Origin: Nitratireductor thuwali
GTDB lineage: Bacteria > Pseudomonadota > Alphaproteobacteria > Rhizobiales > Rhizobiaceae
Assembly (NCBI RefSeq): GCF_036621415.1
Contig: NZ_CP030941.1
Span: forward strand, 3,408,001-3,472,000
Direction: 5' to 3'
Length of the DNA stretch: 64,000 bases
Shown here: in pieces, positions 34,973-45,280 of the stretch
How positions within the stretch are numbered: the stretch's first letter is position 1
Layout of the letters: every line of letters begins with the position of its first letter
The notes under the pieces: model-generated
The model's input: only the letters and a program-made list of their open reading frames with translations
Database searches by the model: none
What the model was told of the DNA's origin: nothing
Position numbers and translations under genes: made by a program

Positions 34973-36007
34973 ATGGCAAATTCTGTTCGGGCGGCAAATC
35001 CCGTTCTGGTGGAAGTGACGCGCGGTAAAATTGTCGAGAGCCGCCACTGCGGCGCCGTCGCCGTCTTCGACGCGGAAGGCAAGGCGGTGCTGGAGATAGG
35101 CGACACGCAGCGGCCGGTCTTTCCGCGCTCGGCGGTGAAGGCGATCCAGGCGCTGCCGTTCGTCGAAAGCGGTGCTGCCGATGCGTTCGGCTTCGGCGAA
35201 CGCGAGATCGCGCTGGCCTGCGCCTCCCATTCGGGCGAGCCCGAACATGTCGCGCTGGCCCTTTCCATGCTCGAACGCGCCGGCCTCGGAGAGGAAGCCT
35301 ATGAGTGCGGCGCGCACTGGCCGACGCGGCAGGAGGCAACGGTCAAGCTGGCGCAGGGCGGCGGGGCGCCCGGCGCGGCACATAATAATTGCTCGGGAAA
35401 ACACGCCGGGTTTCTCTGCACCTGCCGGCACATGGGCATTGACCACAAGGGCTATGTCGCCCTTGGCCATCCGGTCCAGGAGGCGGTGCGGGAGGCGATG
35501 GAGGCGGTGACCGGCGCCGCCCATTCGACCGATCTATGCGGCACGGACGGCTGTTCCATCCCCACCTATGCGGTGCCGCTGCAAAGCCTGGCCAGGGGCT
35601 TTGCCCGGTTGGCCACCGGCAACGGGCTGGGCCGCGAACGCGCCCGCGCGGCCGGGCGGATCATCGCGGCCTGCATGGCGGAGCCGTTCTTCGTCGCCGG
35701 CACGAAGCGCGCCGACACCGTGATGATGCAGATGGGAAAGGGCCGGATCTTCACCAAGACCGGGGCAGAAGGCGTCTACTGCGCTGCCATTCCCGAACGC
35801 GGCCTGGGCATTGCGGTCAAATGCGATGACGGCGCCGGGCGCGGTGCGGAGGTCATGGTCGCGGCCGTGCTGGCCGGGCTGTTGGGCAAGGACGACCCGC
35901 TGGCCGCCGAACTGGACGGGCTGGCGCGCCCGACATTGAGGAACTGGCGCGGTATCGAAGTGGGCGGGATGCGCCCGGCGGTAGCGCTGACGGAGACCAT
36001 GACGTAG
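34973..36007 (+). CDS. ansA: L-asparaginase II (rhizobial AnsA type)
   Basis: This 344-residue cytoplasmic amidohydrolase converts L-asparagine to aspartate and ammonia. It belongs to the zinc-containing class of Rhizobium etli ReAV, unrelated to E. coli asparaginases. The Ser-Lys pair PRSAVKAIQ (Ser53, Lys56), NNCSGKHAGF (Cys140, Lys143) and CGTDGCSIP (Cys194) align with the described active and metal sites, offset by five residues from ReAV. The ATG has only a weak GTGAGA upstream. No asparagine transporter or regulator is adjacent. Confidence 0.88.
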   Translation: MANSVRAANPVLVEVTRGKIVESRHCGAVAVFDAEGKAVLEIGDTQRPVFPRSAVKAIQALPFVESGAADAFGFGEREIALACASHSGEPEHVALALSMLERAGLGEEAYECGAHWPTRQEATVKLAQGGGAPGAAHNNCSGKHAGFLCTCRHMGIDHKGYVALGHPVQEAVREAMEAVTGAAHSTDLCGTDGCSIPTYAVPLQSLARGFARLATGNGLGRERARAAGRIIAACMAEPFFVAGTKRADTVMMQMGKGRIFTKTGAEGVYCAAIPERGLGIAVKCDDGAGRGAEVMVAAVLAGLLGKDDPLAAELDGLARPTLRNWRGIEVGGMRPAVALTETMT

Positions 36008-36034
36008 GGTATCCGGGGCGTAGGACTCCGGGGC

Positions 36035-37414
36035 TTAGGATATCTGGTTGCCAGCCACCGTCAGATGCGCGAAGCCGCTGTCATTGCCGGTCGCCAACTC
36101 GCCCGTGGCGGCATCGGCCCAGCGGTAGCCGACGATGGCTCCGTGCTCGCTTTCCGAGATGACGTTATCGGAGATGACGGCCGAACCGGAGCCTTCGACG
36201 ACGGATACGGCAATGCCGGTTCCCGATCTGCGGATGACGTTGCCGGTGGCCGCAACGTTGCGCAGGAAGGGTCCCCAGCCCAGGTGCATACCGTAGGTCG
36301 GCGCGTTCTCGACGACATTACCGGTGGCCGCGCAGTCGGCTTCCACCGCGATGCCAGTGCCGAAACCCGGCGCGCTGGCCTCGTACGGCCCCGACTTCGA
36401 CAGGTTGCGGACGAGGTTTCCGGTGCAGGTGGCGAGCCGTCCGCCTTCGTTAAAGTTGACGATGGAGATGCCGTTCGCCGCGCCGTCGACGATGTTGTTG
36501 GCGATCACCGCGCCTTCGAAGGAGAATTCGCTGTAGATCGCGGTCTCGCCGGAATGCAGGCAGCGATTGCCGATCACCTGGAGATTGCTGCCGCCATTGG
36601 AGCGGATCGCCGAGAATGCGCAGGCGGATACGTGGTTTCCCGAAATCGAGACGTCGTTTGCGCGGTAGACATTTATGCCGTTGCCGAACTGGCCGGTGCC
36701 GCCCTGGTCGGCCCGAATGTGGGCGATGCGGTTGCCGGTGACGCGCGTGCCGTCGGCGCCATAAGCGCTGCGATGAACGAGAATGCCGCCATTGGCGCAG
36801 TGGCGCACGTCGTTTCCGGCGATGTCGAGGGCGCCGGCGTCGACGCTGAAGATGCCGATATCGGCGGCGTGCTCTATTCGTGTCCGCCGGATGCGGCCGG
36901 AGGCGCGTTCGAGCGCGATACCGCTCCTGCCGCTGTTGACGACGGCGCAGGAGGCGATGTCGAGCGCTGCTACGCCGCGCAGGTCGAGAAGCGCGTTGGC
37001 TCCGCCCGAAAACCAGCGATGCGCGCCGTCGAAGGTCAGTCCCGCCAGATGAAGGACGCCGATGTCATCGCCCCGGAAGATGGGGCCGTCGCCTGCGGGC
37101 ACGAGCCGCGTGGCGCCCTCGATCCCCATGAGCCTCGTGCTGCGCGGCAGAAGGATGCCGGAAACCAGGTAGGTGCCGGGCGGCAGGAAGATGGGCTGGT
37201 CACTGGAGGAAGCCTGCTCCAGCATGGCGGAAAAGGCGCGGGACTGATCACCGGCTGCGTCCGGCCCGACGCCGAAGGTCGCGGCGCTTACGGCACCGGA
37301 CATGGCCGCCGCGGCCGGGCTTTGGGCTGTGGCCCAGCCCGAGACACCGAATGCCGCACCGGCTGTAAGGAACCTGCGTCTGTTCAATTCCGGCACATCC
37401 TCTTGGCTGCGCAT
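36035..37414 (-). CDS. Tat-exported right-handed beta-helix protein (TIGR03808 type)
   Basis: This 459-residue protein begins with a twin-arginine signal (NRRRFLTAGAAFGVSGW) and then repeats parallel beta-helix rungs with recurring NxI/V and G-N motifs (DIAGNDVRH, RVTGNRIAH, SISGNHVSA, QVIGNRCLH, VIANNIVDG). This is the layout of the TIGR03808 twin-arginine-exported repeat family and of pectate-lyase-like folds. A carbohydrate-active or surface-binding role is possible but no catalytic triad is evident. The start lacks a good Shine-Dalgarno sequence. Confidence 0.78.
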   Translation of the reverse strand: MRSQEDVPELNRRRFLTAGAAFGVSGWATAQSPAAAAMSGAVSAATFGVGPDAAGDQSRAFSAMLEQASSSDQPIFLPPGTYLVSGILLPRSTRLMGIEGATRLVPAGDGPIFRGDDIGVLHLAGLTFDGAHRWFSGGANALLDLRGVAALDIASCAVVNSGRSGIALERASGRIRRTRIEHAADIGIFSVDAGALDIAGNDVRHCANGGILVHRSAYGADGTRVTGNRIAHIRADQGGTGQFGNGINVYRANDVSISGNHVSACAFSAIRSNGGSNLQVIGNRCLHSGETAIYSEFSFEGAVIANNIVDGAANGISIVNFNEGGRLATCTGNLVRNLSKSGPYEASAPGFGTGIAVEADCAATGNVVENAPTYGMHLGWGPFLRNVAATGNVIRRSGTGIAVSVVEGSGSAVISDNVISESEHGAIVGYRWADAATGELATGNDSGFAHLTVAGNQIS

Positions 37415-37474
37415 AAGGGTGATGCAAGGGCTGTGCCGGTGGTGAGGATTGTGCGCTCCTATGTGTTGCAGCCT

Positions 37475-37855
37475 TCAAACCGGGACGGTGAAGTCCCGAA
37501 AAAAGGCCGCGATACCTTCCTCATCGATCTCTCCCGAAGCGGTCATCAGTACGAGTTGTATGACTTCCTCCTGCTCCGCCTCCATGCTGAGCCCGTTGAA
37601 GAACAGGAAAAGATCGGCGGCCGCGAGCGCCGTCCGCTTGTTGCCGTCGACAAAGGGATGGTTCTTGGCAATGCCAAAGAGATAGGCTGCCGCTAGCGTA
37701 CACAGGTCGGTGTCTTCATAGGCCTGCTTCTGCAAAGGGCGATGCAAGGCCGACTCCAGGGCACCCTCGTCGCGGATGCCGCTGGCGCCGCCGTGCAGAC
37801 GCAGTTGTTCCAGATGAAGCGCCTCGACGAAATCGCGCGAGTGAAACTCGATCAC
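37475..37855 (-). CDS. doc: Doc-type (Fic-fold) toxin
   Basis: This 126-residue protein has the Fic/Doc core motif HPFVDGNKRTALAAADLFL near residues 66-84. Doc enzymes use it to phosphorylate elongation factor EF-Tu and stop translation. The helix after GIRDEGALESALHRP is also typical. It starts with GTG, and that codon overlaps the antitoxin TGA (GTGA at 37852-37855), which keeps toxin synthesis coupled and low. The gene looks intact. Confidence 0.87.
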   Translation of the reverse strand: MIEFHSRDFVEALHLEQLRLHGGASGIRDEGALESALHRPLQKQAYEDTDLCTLAAAYLFGIAKNHPFVDGNKRTALAAADLFLFFNGLSMEAEQEEVIQLVLMTASGEIDEEGIAAFFRDFTVPV

Positions 37856-38082
37856 TTGGCGAGAACGCGATAGGCTGTCTCGTATTTCTTCATGCGCTCG
37901 CGCGCTATCTTCATTTTGCGCTCGAGTTCCTGCGGGTCATCCGAGTGCGGCTTGAGCCGCAGTTCATGCCCATCCTCAAGCAAGTTCAGTGTATCACCGG
38001 CCCGCAGATTATGCCGCTCCAGCACCTCCTTGGGCAGGATGACGCCTTCGGAATTGCCGATCTTTCGGATGGTGACGTTCAT
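37852..38082 (-). CDS. AbrB/MazE-fold antitoxin
   Basis: This 76-residue protein has an N-terminal SpoVT-AbrB DNA-binding swapped-hairpin domain (IRKIGNSEGVILPKEVLERHNLRAGDTLNLL) and a charged helical C-terminal tail (ERKMKIARERMKKYETAYRVL) that should wrap the toxin. Doc is classically paired with a Phd-fold antitoxin; the AbrB fold is an alternative partner. It should bind the palindrome at 38106-38129 and repress the operon. Confidence 0.85.
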   Translation of the reverse strand: MNVTIRKIGNSEGVILPKEVLERHNLRAGDTLNLLEDGHELRLKPHSDDPQELERKMKIARERMKKYETAYRVLAK

Positions 38083-38105
38083 GGCTGACTGCCTCGTTTC
38101 GGAGT

Positions 38106-38129
38106 ATGTTATAACACAAGATATAACAT
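38106..38129 (-). promoter_or_regulatory. Operator palindrome of the AbrB-Doc operon
   Basis: ATGTTATA (38106-38113) and TATAACAT (38122-38129) are perfect 8-bp arms around 8 bases, 23 bp upstream of the antitoxin ATG. The inner GTTATAAC is itself palindromic. The AT-rich site probably overlaps the -10 region and serves autoregulation. It lies in the 60-bp gap after the mutase gene. Confidence 0.65.
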
Positions 38130-38142
38130 GGAGGCGGATATT

Positions 38143-40287
38143 TCAAGACGCCGCGCGCTTTTCGCTGGCCAGCAACTCGCCGAGCAGGCGCTCCGCCGCC
38201 TCGGGGATGACCGTTCCGGGCGGGAAGATCTCCGTCGCGCCGGCCTTGCGGACGGCTCCATAATCGTCTGGCGGAATGACGCCGCCCGCTACGATCATGA
38301 TGTCGCCCCGGCCGCGCCTGTCCAGCGCCTCCCGGAGCTCTGGGATAAGCGTCAGATGGCCCGCCGCGAGCGAGGACGCGCCGACGATGTGCACGTCCTT
38401 TTCGTCGGCAAGCGCGGCAACCTCGTCCGGCGTCTGGAACATGGCGCCGACGGTGACGTCGAATCCCAGGTCGCCGAAAGCGGTGGCGATAACCTTCTGC
38501 CCGCGGTCGTGACCGTCCTGGCCGATCTTTGCGATCAGGATGCGCGGCGGCGTGCCCGTCTTTCCCTTGAAGGTCTCGACGAGCCCCTGGACGCGGTCGA
38601 CGGCGGCGTTCTCGCCGATCTCCTTGCGATAGACGCCGGAAATGGTGCGTATATCGGCGACATGCCGGCCGAACACCTTTTCGAGCGCCAGCGATATTTC
38701 GCCGACCGTGGCCTTGGCGCGGGCGGCGCGGATGGCGAATTCGAGGAGATTGCCGCCTTGCTCCGCCGCCTTGGCGAGCGCTGACAGCGCCGTCTCGACA
38801 TCGCCGACATTGCGCGTGCCCTTGAGCTGCTGCAGCTTGGCAAGCTGGCGTGCGCGCACCTCGGCATTGTCGACCTTGAGCACGTCCACTTCCATATCCT
38901 GCGAGGGCCGGAACCGGTTGACCCCGACGACCACCTGCTGGCCCGAATCGATGCGCGCCTGGGAGCGCGCGGCGGCCTCCTCGATCCGCATCTTCGGCAC
39001 GCCCTTTTCGATCGCCGCAGCCATGCCGCCTAGGCTTTCGATCTCCTCGATGTGAGCCAGCGCGCGGGCGGCGAGGTCGTGGGTCAGCCGCTCCACGAAA
39101 GCCGATCCGCCCCAGGGGTCGATGATCTGCATGGTGCCCGATTCGAGCTGGAGAACGAGCTGCGTGTTGCGGGCGATGCGGGCGGAATGGTCGGTCGGCA
39201 GCGCCAGCGCCTCGTCGAAGGAATTGGTGTGCAGCGACTGCGTGTGCCCCTGCGTCGCGGCCATGGCTTCAATCATGGTGCGCATGATGTTGTTGTGCGG
39301 ATCCTGCGCCGTCAGCGACCAGCCGGATGTCTGGCAATGGGTGCGCAGGGACAGGGAGCGCTGGTCCCTTGGCGAAAAGTTCCGCTTGATGAGTGCCGCC
39401 CACAGCATGCGCGCCGCCCGCATCTTGGCCACTTCCATGAAGAAGTTCATGCCGATGCCCCAGAAGAAGGAAAGGCGCGGCGCGAAGCGGTCGATGTCGA
39501 GGCCGGCGGCAATGCCGGCGCGGGCATATTCGATGCCGTCGGCGATGGTGTAGGCGAGCTCCAGATCCGCCGTCGCGCCGGCTTCCTGCATGTGGTAGCC
39601 GGAAATCGAGATGGAATTGAATTTGGGCATGTGCTCCGCCGTGTAGGCGAAGATGTCCGAGATGATCCGCATCGACGGCTTGGGCGGGTAGATATAGGTG
39701 TTGCGGACCATGAACTCCTTCAGAATGTCGTTCTGAATGGTGCCCGCGAGTTGCTTCTGGTCGACGCCCTGTTCCTCCGCCGCGACGATGTAGAGCGCCA
39801 TGATCGGCAACACGGCGCCGTTCATGGTCATCGACACCGTCATCTGGTCGAGCGGGATTCCGTTGAAGAGCTGGCGCATGTCGAGGATCGAATCGATGGC
39901 CACGCCGGCCATGCCGACGTCGCCGGCCACGCGCGGATGGTCGCTGTCATAGCCGCGATGGGTGGCAAGGTCGAAGGCGACGGAAAGACCTTTCTGGCCG
40001 GCGGCCAGATTGCGCCGGTAGAAGGCATTCGATTCCTCGGCCGTGGAGAAGCCCGCATATTGGCGGATCGTCCACGGATGGCGGACATACATGGTGGGGT
40101 AGGGGCCGCGGACGAAGGGGGCGAAGCCGGGAAAGCTGTTCAGGAACGGCAGGCCCTCAAGGTCGGCCTCGCCGTATCGACGCTGGACCGGGATGCCCTC
40201 CGGCGTCTCCCGGGTCTCGGAGGTCGCCGACTTCTCGGAAGCCGGCGAAGGCGGCGACCAATCGATCCGGGAAAAGTCGGGAATCAT
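38143..40287 (-). CDS. scpA: Methylmalonyl-CoA mutase large subunit
   Basis: This 714-residue adenosylcobalamin enzyme interconverts methylmalonyl-CoA and succinyl-CoA, as in propionate and branched-chain amino acid breakdown. The N-terminal TIM barrel includes [35 protein letters not shown] and [16 protein letters not shown]. The C-terminal B12 domain has [25 protein letters not shown] (base-off DxHxxG) and [11 protein letters not shown]. It follows the small-subunit gene by 22 bp. Meab-type chaperone and epimerase genes are not in the window. Confidence 0.93.
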   Translation of the reverse strand: MIPDFSRIDWSPPSPASEKSATSETRETPEGIPVQRRYGEADLEGLPFLNSFPGFAPFVRGPYPTMYVRHPWTIRQYAGFSTAEESNAFYRRNLAAGQKGLSVAFDLATHRGYDSDHPRVAGDVGMAGVAIDSILDMRQLFNGIPLDQMTVSMTMNGAVLPIMALYIVAAEEQGVDQKQLAGTIQNDILKEFMVRNTYIYPPKPSMRIISDIFAYTAEHMPKFNSISISGYHMQEAGATADLELAYTIADGIEYARAGIAAGLDIDRFAPRLSFFWGIGMNFFMEVAKMRAARMLWAALIKRNFSPRDQRSLSLRTHCQTSGWSLTAQDPHNNIMRTMIEAMAATQGHTQSLHTNSFDEALALPTDHSARIARNTQLVLQLESGTMQIIDPWGGSAFVERLTHDLAARALAHIEEIESLGGMAAAIEKGVPKMRIEEAAARSQARIDSGQQVVVGVNRFRPSQDMEVDVLKVDNAEVRARQLAKLQQLKGTRNVGDVETALSALAKAAEQGGNLLEFAIRAARAKATVGEISLALEKVFGRHVADIRTISGVYRKEIGENAAVDRVQGLVETFKGKTGTPPRILIAKIGQDGHDRGQKVIATAFGDLGFDVTVGAMFQTPDEVAALADEKDVHIVGASSLAAGHLTLIPELREALDRRGRGDIMIVAGGVIPPDDYGAVRKAGATEIFPPGTVIPEAAERLLGELLASEKRAAS

Positions 40288-40309
40288 GCGGCCACCCCAG
40301 ATATTTCCT

Positions 40310-41752
40310 CTAGTCGCCGGCCGGGACGAGCATTTCGTCTATCCTGATCGCCGATAGCTGCTCGCACGAAACCGCACCATCTTCGGGCATGGGTTGGCGG
40401 CCGGCCTTGAGGATGTTGATCGGGCGCTCGTTTTCGGCGCGATAGACCGTGGTGCCGACGATGGCGCGTGTCCCATCCGCGTATTTGGCGTGGCGCCGGA
40501 TACGGGCTTCGGCGATGCGCTTCTGAATGCGGCCCGCTGCCAGGCTGCGCAGGACGCCGCCCTCGGCCTCGATGCGGCGGAACTCTTCCCAGGCCTTCTC
40601 GCACAGGCTGGCCGTGAGCGCTTCGATGGCACCGGATCCCGCGGCCGGATCGGCGACGAAATCGAGATGGCTTTCGCCCGAAAGCAGAAGCTGCGTGTTG
40701 CGGGCCAGCCTGCGGGCGAAGCCGTCCGGCAGGCCGTGGGCGATCGTATGCGGCAGGACGGCGATGGAATCGGCTCCCCCCGCGGCGGCAGCGAACGCGG
40801 CGATGGTCGAGCGCAGTATGTTCGTCTCCGGATCGAGACGCGCCATCATGCGATAGGACGTCTCGGCGTGGACGGTGACCGGAGAGGGGTCGATCGAACA
40901 CGTCTCCAGCATGCGTGCCCAAAGCTTCCGCACGGCCCGTATCTTGGCCATGGACAGGAACTGGTTCTGGTCGACGCTGGTGGCAAAGCCGATATGCGGC
41001 GCCGCGTAAACGAGCGGCTGGCGGGCCTGCTCGAACATGCGCAGGTGCGAGACCGCCGAGGACAGCATGATACCCAGTTCCTGAGCCTCGGTCGCGCCGG
41101 CATTGTGAAAGACGCGGCCATCGGCCTCAAGCAGAACGCCCGGCAGGGCCATCGCGAAGAAACCTGCCAGCGACTGCGGCATGGAGGCTTCCAGCGCGTC
41201 TATCGACATGCGCAGCCTGCCGGTGCCGGCGAAAAGGGATGCCGGGTCCACGCCGAAGGAAAGCGAAAGCTTCTCTGGATCGGCGCGCCTTCCCTGGAGA
41301 AGCTGGGCCACCCAGTCGATGGAGGCGCGGCTTTGCGGATGGACGTCTATGCGCAGCCGCACATCGCGCAAGGCTATGTCGGCGAGCACCGCCTCAAGCG
41401 CCTGCGGCCCGGCTGGCAGGCCGTAGCCGAACGCATTGGGCGCGCCGGCGAAGATCAGCGACAGCCCCGTCGCGCCCTGCTCCAGGTCCTCGCGCGCCTG
41501 CGCGTTGGCCCGCGCCTCGTCGGGATCGTCGATGCGCTGGATGATCGTCCAGGGAACGGAAGGCCGGACGCGGGTGAGCGCCTGCGCGTCCTCCGCCCGG
41601 TCATAGAGCGGAGCCACGCTTATTCCGTCATCCGTCTCATGCGACAGCGCGGCCACGCCCGCCTCGCCGCCGAGGGATTTTGACACGAGCGAGAGCCATT
41701 GTTCCCTGTCGATCTCGGGAAAATCCGCCCTGGTCAGGACCGTGCGATCCAT
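40310..41752 (-). CDS. Methylmalonyl-CoA mutase small subunit
   Basis: This 480-residue protein is homologous to the mutase barrel but lacks the C-terminal cobalamin-binding domain: no DxHxxG occurs and the sequence ends soon after the barrel. That is the expected make-up of the non-catalytic beta subunit, which supports the large subunit in the heterodimer. [34 protein letters not shown] and [29 protein letters not shown] match the family. GAGGAGG lies four bases before the ATG. It is the first gene of the leftward operon. Confidence 0.88.
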   Translation of the reverse strand: MDRTVLTRADFPEIDREQWLSLVSKSLGGEAGVAALSHETDDGISVAPLYDRAEDAQALTRVRPSVPWTIIQRIDDPDEARANAQAREDLEQGATGLSLIFAGAPNAFGYGLPAGPQALEAVLADIALRDVRLRIDVHPQSRASIDWVAQLLQGRRADPEKLSLSFGVDPASLFAGTGRLRMSIDALEASMPQSLAGFFAMALPGVLLEADGRVFHNAGATEAQELGIMLSSAVSHLRMFEQARQPLVYAAPHIGFATSVDQNQFLSMAKIRAVRKLWARMLETCSIDPSPVTVHAETSYRMMARLDPETNILRSTIAAFAAAAGGADSIAVLPHTIAHGLPDGFARRLARNTQLLLSGESHLDFVADPAAGSGAIEALTASLCEKAWEEFRRIEAEGGVLRSLAAGRIQKRIAEARIRRHAKYADGTRAIVGTTVYRAENERPINILKAGRQPMPEDGAVSCEQLSAIRIDEMLVPAGD

Positions 41753-42067
41753 TCTGCCTCCTCAACACCCGACGGCGTGCTTTCAGAAAAGCACGATACG
41801 TGGCTTCATCAATTTACAGTGTCGTTTGCGCCTCCAAAAGGGCGCACGGCACCTTGATCAAGCCGCGAGTTTAGGATGCCCTTCCTCGCGCTGCAATGCA
41901 CTAGCGGGAGACAATGTCTCAACGTGCTCAAGTGGTGAATCCGCGGCTACCTCAACCGGCGCATGCACGCGGACCGGGCGCAGGCAAGTATGGATTGTCG
42001 CAGCGGCCGGCACTGACTATAGGATTGGACCTTGCAGGAACGGGCGGGCAACAGGAGAGGCGAGGGC
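41753..42067. other. 315-bp divergent intergenic region with one small palindrome
   Basis: This region separates the mutase operon from the HerA-like gene. It holds a degenerate copy of the repeat described at 10593-10670 (TGCGCC...GGCGCA, 41827-41846). I see no riboswitch, in particular no cobalamin-riboswitch landmarks before the mutase, and no clear gene. Confidence 0.4.
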
Positions 42068-43615
42068 ATGACGTCGGAAGACAGCATTTTTCTAGGAGCC
42101 AGCCGGCATAACGACGACACCTATCAGCGGGCGGAGCGCCTGCTGCTGAAATACGCCAACCGGCATGGGCTGGTGACGGGCGCGACCGGCACAGGCAAGA
42201 CGGTGACGCTGCAGATATTGGCCGAAGGCTTCTCCAACGCCGGCGTCCCCGTTTTCTGCGCCGACGTCAAGGGCGACCTCTCCGGCATTGCTGCGATGGG
42301 CGAGGAAAAGGATGTCCTGGCCAAGCGGGCGGCAACGATCAAGCTGGACCCCTACGAGTTCCAGGAATTCCCCGTCATTTTCTGGGACCTTTTCGGCGAG
42401 AAGGGCCATCCCATCCGCACAACCGTTTCCGAGATGGGGCCGCTGCTTCTGTCGCGCCTGATGGACCTGTCGGAAGCGCAGGAAGGCGTGATGAACATCG
42501 CCTTCCGGATAGCCGACGAGGAAGGCCTGCTGCTGCTCGACATGAAGGACCTGCAGGCCCTTCTTTCGCACATGGCCGAGCGCTCCGACGAACTGAGCAC
42601 CCGGTACGGGAACGTGTCGAAGCTCTCGGTCGGCGCGATCCAGCGTTCGCTTCTGGTACTGGAGCAGCAGGGCGGCACGCATTTCTTCGGCGAACCCGCT
42701 CTGAAGATCGCCGACATCATGCGCACCACGCGCGACGGGCGCGGCGCGATCAGCGTGCTCGCCGCCGACAAGCTGATGATGAACCCGCGTCTTTACGCGA
42801 CATTTCTTCTCTGGCTGCTTTCCGAACTGTTCGAGGAACTGCCCGAGGTGGGCGACCCCGACAAGCCCCGGCTGGTGTTCTTCTTCGACGAGGCCCATCT
42901 CCTGTTCAGCGAAGCGCCCAAGATCCTCATCGACCGGGTCGAGCAGGTGGTGCGGCTGATCCGCTCCAAGGGCGTTGGCGTCTATTTCGTGACGCAGAAC
43001 CCGCTGGACGTGCCGGAGACCGTGCTGTCGCAGCTCGGCAACCGCATCCAGCATGCATTGCGCGCCTATACGCCGCGCGAGCAGAAGGCCGTGAAAGTGG
43101 CCGCCGAGACTTTCCGCCCGAACCCCGATTTCGACTGTTTCGAGGCCATAACGCAACTGGGCGTCGGCGAGGCGCTGGTGTCGACGCTGGAGGCCAAGGG
43201 CGTGCCCTCCGTGGTCCAGCGCACCCTCATCCGCCCGCCATCTTCCCGGATGGGGCCGCTGAGCGAGGCGGAGCGGCAGAAGATCGTCCAGCAGAGCCCC
43301 GTTGCCGGACAGTATGACGAGGGCGTCGATCGGGAGTCGGCGTTCGAGATGCTGCAGGAGAAGGCGGCCGCAAAGGCCAAGGCCGAAGAGGAGATGCGCG
43401 AGCGCGAGGAGGCGGACGACCGCGAAGGCTCACGCTGGACGCTGCCGGATTTCAGCGGCGGCTCCTCCCGGGGCTCAAGCACGAGGCGCACAAGCTCCTA
43501 CCGCAGGCAGACGGTAACCGAGGCGGCCGTCAAATCCGTGGTGCGATCCATCGGAACGACGCTCGGGCGTGAGCTTATCCGGGGCATCCTGGGGAGCTTG
43601 AAGCGGGGACGGTAG
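42068..43615 (+). CDS. HerA-like/DUF853 helicase-family ATPase
   Basis: This 515-residue ATPase of the HerA/FtsK superfamily has Walker [10 protein letters not shown] near residue 40, a conserved [12 protein letters not shown] strand, Walker [14 protein letters not shown] near 275 and the sensor region [15 protein letters not shown]. The C-terminal 100 residues are charged, Ser/Arg-rich and probably disordered ([14 protein letters not shown]). Bacterial members of this DUF853 group are common but their DNA or RNP substrate is not settled. The ATG follows GGAGAGGCGAGGG. A palindromic hairpin lies six bases after the stop. Confidence 0.8.
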   Translation: MTSEDSIFLGASRHNDDTYQRAERLLLKYANRHGLVTGATGTGKTVTLQILAEGFSNAGVPVFCADVKGDLSGIAAMGEEKDVLAKRAATIKLDPYEFQEFPVIFWDLFGEKGHPIRTTVSEMGPLLLSRLMDLSEAQEGVMNIAFRIADEEGLLLLDMKDLQALLSHMAERSDELSTRYGNVSKLSVGAIQRSLLVLEQQGGTHFFGEPALKIADIMRTTRDGRGAISVLAADKLMMNPRLYATFLLWLLSELFEELPEVGDPDKPRLVFFFDEAHLLFSEAPKILIDRVEQVVRLIRSKGVGVYFVTQNPLDVPETVLSQLGNRIQHALRAYTPREQKAVKVAAETFRPNPDFDCFEAITQLGVGEALVSTLEAKGVPSVVQRTLIRPPSSRMGPLSEAERQKIVQQSPVAGQYDEGVDRESAFEMLQEKAAAKAKAEEEMREREEADDREGSRWTLPDFSGGSSRGSSTRRTSSYRRQTVTEAAVKSVVRSIGTTLGRELIRGILGSLKRGR

Positions 43616-43620
43616 AGCGG

Positions 43621-43648
43621 TTCCGTGCGCCCGGATGGACGCACGGAA
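43621..43648. terminator. Hairpin between convergent HerA-like and L,D-transpeptidase genes
   Basis: TTCCGTGCGCCC (43621-43632) and GGACGCACGGAA (43637-43648) form a 12-bp stem with one mismatch around GGAT. The core is the same palindrome as the repeats at 10593-10670 and 14776-14813. Its place between two converging stops suggests a bidirectional terminator made from a repeat element. Confidence 0.5.
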
Positions 43649-43657
43649 ACATGGGGA

Positions 43658-44404
43658 TCAGACCGTGCGAATGCCGCCGCCGGTCACCAGGATCGGCGAT
43701 CCTTCGGGAACCCGGTCGTAAAGATCGATCACATCCTGGTTGATCATGCGCACGCAGCCGGACGAGACCGATTTGCCGATCGTCCACCATTCGGGCGATC
43801 CGTGGACGCGGTAGAGCGTGTCCTTGCCGTCCTGATAGATATAGAGGGCGCGCGCGCCGAGCGGGTTCTGGAGGCCGCCCTCCATGCCGCCGTTCCACGT
43901 TCCCGTTTTCTTGTCGAAGACGGCTGCATATTTTTCCAGCTCCGGCTGGCGCTCGATCATCTCGGCCGGCGGGAACCATTTGGGCCAATGCTGCTTGCGA
44001 GCGATCTCGGCGCGACCGGCCCACTCGAAGCCGGCACGGCCGAGGCCGACGCCGTAGCGCAGGGCACGCCCGCGCTCGCGCACGAGATAAAGGAAGTGCT
44101 GCGACGTGTCGACGACGATCGTGCCAGGCCGCTCGCCGGTCGGGTCGGCAACTTCCTGCCGGAGGTAGCGTGGGTCGATCTTGTCGATGGGGATGGCCGG
44201 GAGCTCAAAACCGCCGTCGACCATGGCGCCGTACATGGCCCGGTAATGCGCCGGTCCCGTAGGTTCGGGCCGTGCGGGGACGGGCGGTGCGTCCGAGGGA
44301 ACGGTCACGCAGCCTGAAAGGGTCAGCGCAGCGGCCCCCGCGCCCGTGGCTGAAAGAAAGCGTCGGCGGGTGAGTGAAATGGATGACTTTTTATCGGATG
44401 GCAT
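43658..44404 (-). CDS. L,D-transpeptidase (YkuD), Tat-exported lipoprotein
   Basis: This 248-residue protein has a twin-arginine segment (TRRRFLSATGAGAAALTLSGC) that ends in a lipobox, LSGC, so it is probably a Tat-exported lipoprotein. The YkuD catalytic motif HGSPEWWTIGKSVSSGCVRM (His and Cys) is intact, as is PLGARALYIYQDG. Such enzymes make 3-3 peptidoglycan cross-links or attach outer-membrane proteins to peptidoglycan; in Hyphomicrobiales they are central to polar growth. It stands alone. Confidence 0.88.
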   Translation of the reverse strand: MPSDKKSSISLTRRRFLSATGAGAAALTLSGCVTVPSDAPPVPARPEPTGPAHYRAMYGAMVDGGFELPAIPIDKIDPRYLRQEVADPTGERPGTIVVDTSQHFLYLVRERGRALRYGVGLGRAGFEWAGRAEIARKQHWPKWFPPAEMIERQPELEKYAAVFDKKTGTWNGGMEGGLQNPLGARALYIYQDGKDTLYRVHGSPEWWTIGKSVSSGCVRMINQDVIDLYDRVPEGSPILVTGGGIRTV

Positions 44405-44617
44405 CGGGTCTCTTCGCTATTTCGGTCAAAAATATTCTCTATTCGTGAAATGCAAGACCGCCCGTCACAGTTGCGTTGCGGACCATCCCCATATCTCCGA
44501 GGAAAGCAAGCGGATATGTCCCCGTGATTCGGGCCAGACGGTGAAATTGCCGCCGCCGGCCGCAACTTCCCGAGGCATATTGCTTTTATGCAACGCTTCG
44601 GGCAATGCCGCGCTTCA

Positions 44618-45280
44618 TCAACTCGTTGTGACAAGTCCTTCAAGAGAAGGCAAAATCAGCGCCGGGCTGAAGTTCTCGTACTCGTCCGGCTGCTGCGAGC
44701 GATTGACCCAGACGGTCCTGAAACCAAACTTGGTTGCGCCCGCGATGTCCCAGCGGTTGGAGGACTGGAACGAAACCGCGTCGGGATAAAGGCGCCATGC
44801 GGTGGTAACCATCTCATAGACGGAGGCATCCGTCTTGAAGCGCCGGACGGCGTCGGCCGACAGCACATCGTCGAGCACGGTGTCGAGGGCGGCCGAGCGG
44901 ACCGCCGCGTCGAGCATTGCCGGCGAGCCGTTCGACAGGATCGCAAGCCGCGCCCCGCCGGCCTTGAGCTTTTTCAGGACGGAGGGCACCTCTGGATAGC
45001 AATCCAGATGCCAGTAAGCCTCCAGCAGCCTGTCCCGCAGCGACCGATCGGCGGAAGGGACCTTGCGGAAGGCGAAGTCGAGCGCCCGTTCGGTCAGCGC
45101 CCAAAAGTCGCTGTAGGACCCCATGAGCGTTTCGACCCAGGAATATTCGAGTTGCTTGGCGCGCCAGATTTCGGACAGGAGCTGGCCTTCCGGGCCGATT
45201 TCGCCCGCATGCCGGCGCACGGCCGCATGGACGTCGAACAAGGTGCCGTAGGCATCGAAAACAAAAGCGGTGTAGCGCAT
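44618..45280 (-). CDS. Type II haloacid dehalogenase-like hydrolase
   Basis: This 220-residue HAD-superfamily protein has nucleophile Asp9 in FDAYGTLFDVHAAV, Ser/Asn in AILSNGSP, Lys in RRFKTDASVYEM and SSNRWDIAGATKFG, the set found in L-2-haloacid dehalogenases. It could hydrolyse L-2-haloacids to D-2-hydroxyacids. Many chromosomal homologues have no proven haloacid activity. I start at the ATG at 45280, where the HAD fold begins; the open frame upstream to 45451 shows no coding character. The 288 bp to the next gene hold nothing recognisable. Confidence 0.8.
   Translation of the reverse strand: MRYTAFVFDAYGTLFDVHAAVRRHAGEIGPEGQLLSEIWRAKQLEYSWVETLMGSYSDFWALTERALDFAFRKVPSADRSLRDRLLEAYWHLDCYPEVPSVLKKLKAGGARLAILSNGSPAMLDAAVRSAALDTVLDDVLSADAVRRFKTDASVYEMVTTAWRLYPDAVSFQSSNRWDIAGATKFGFRTVWVNRSQQPDEYENFSPALILPSLEGLVTTS

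Noticed and set aside
41753..42067. Cobalamin riboswitch upstream of methylmalonyl-CoA mutase
   Set aside because: I could not find the conserved B12-box or the supporting stems; a covariance-model search with the Rfam cobalamin family would settle it.
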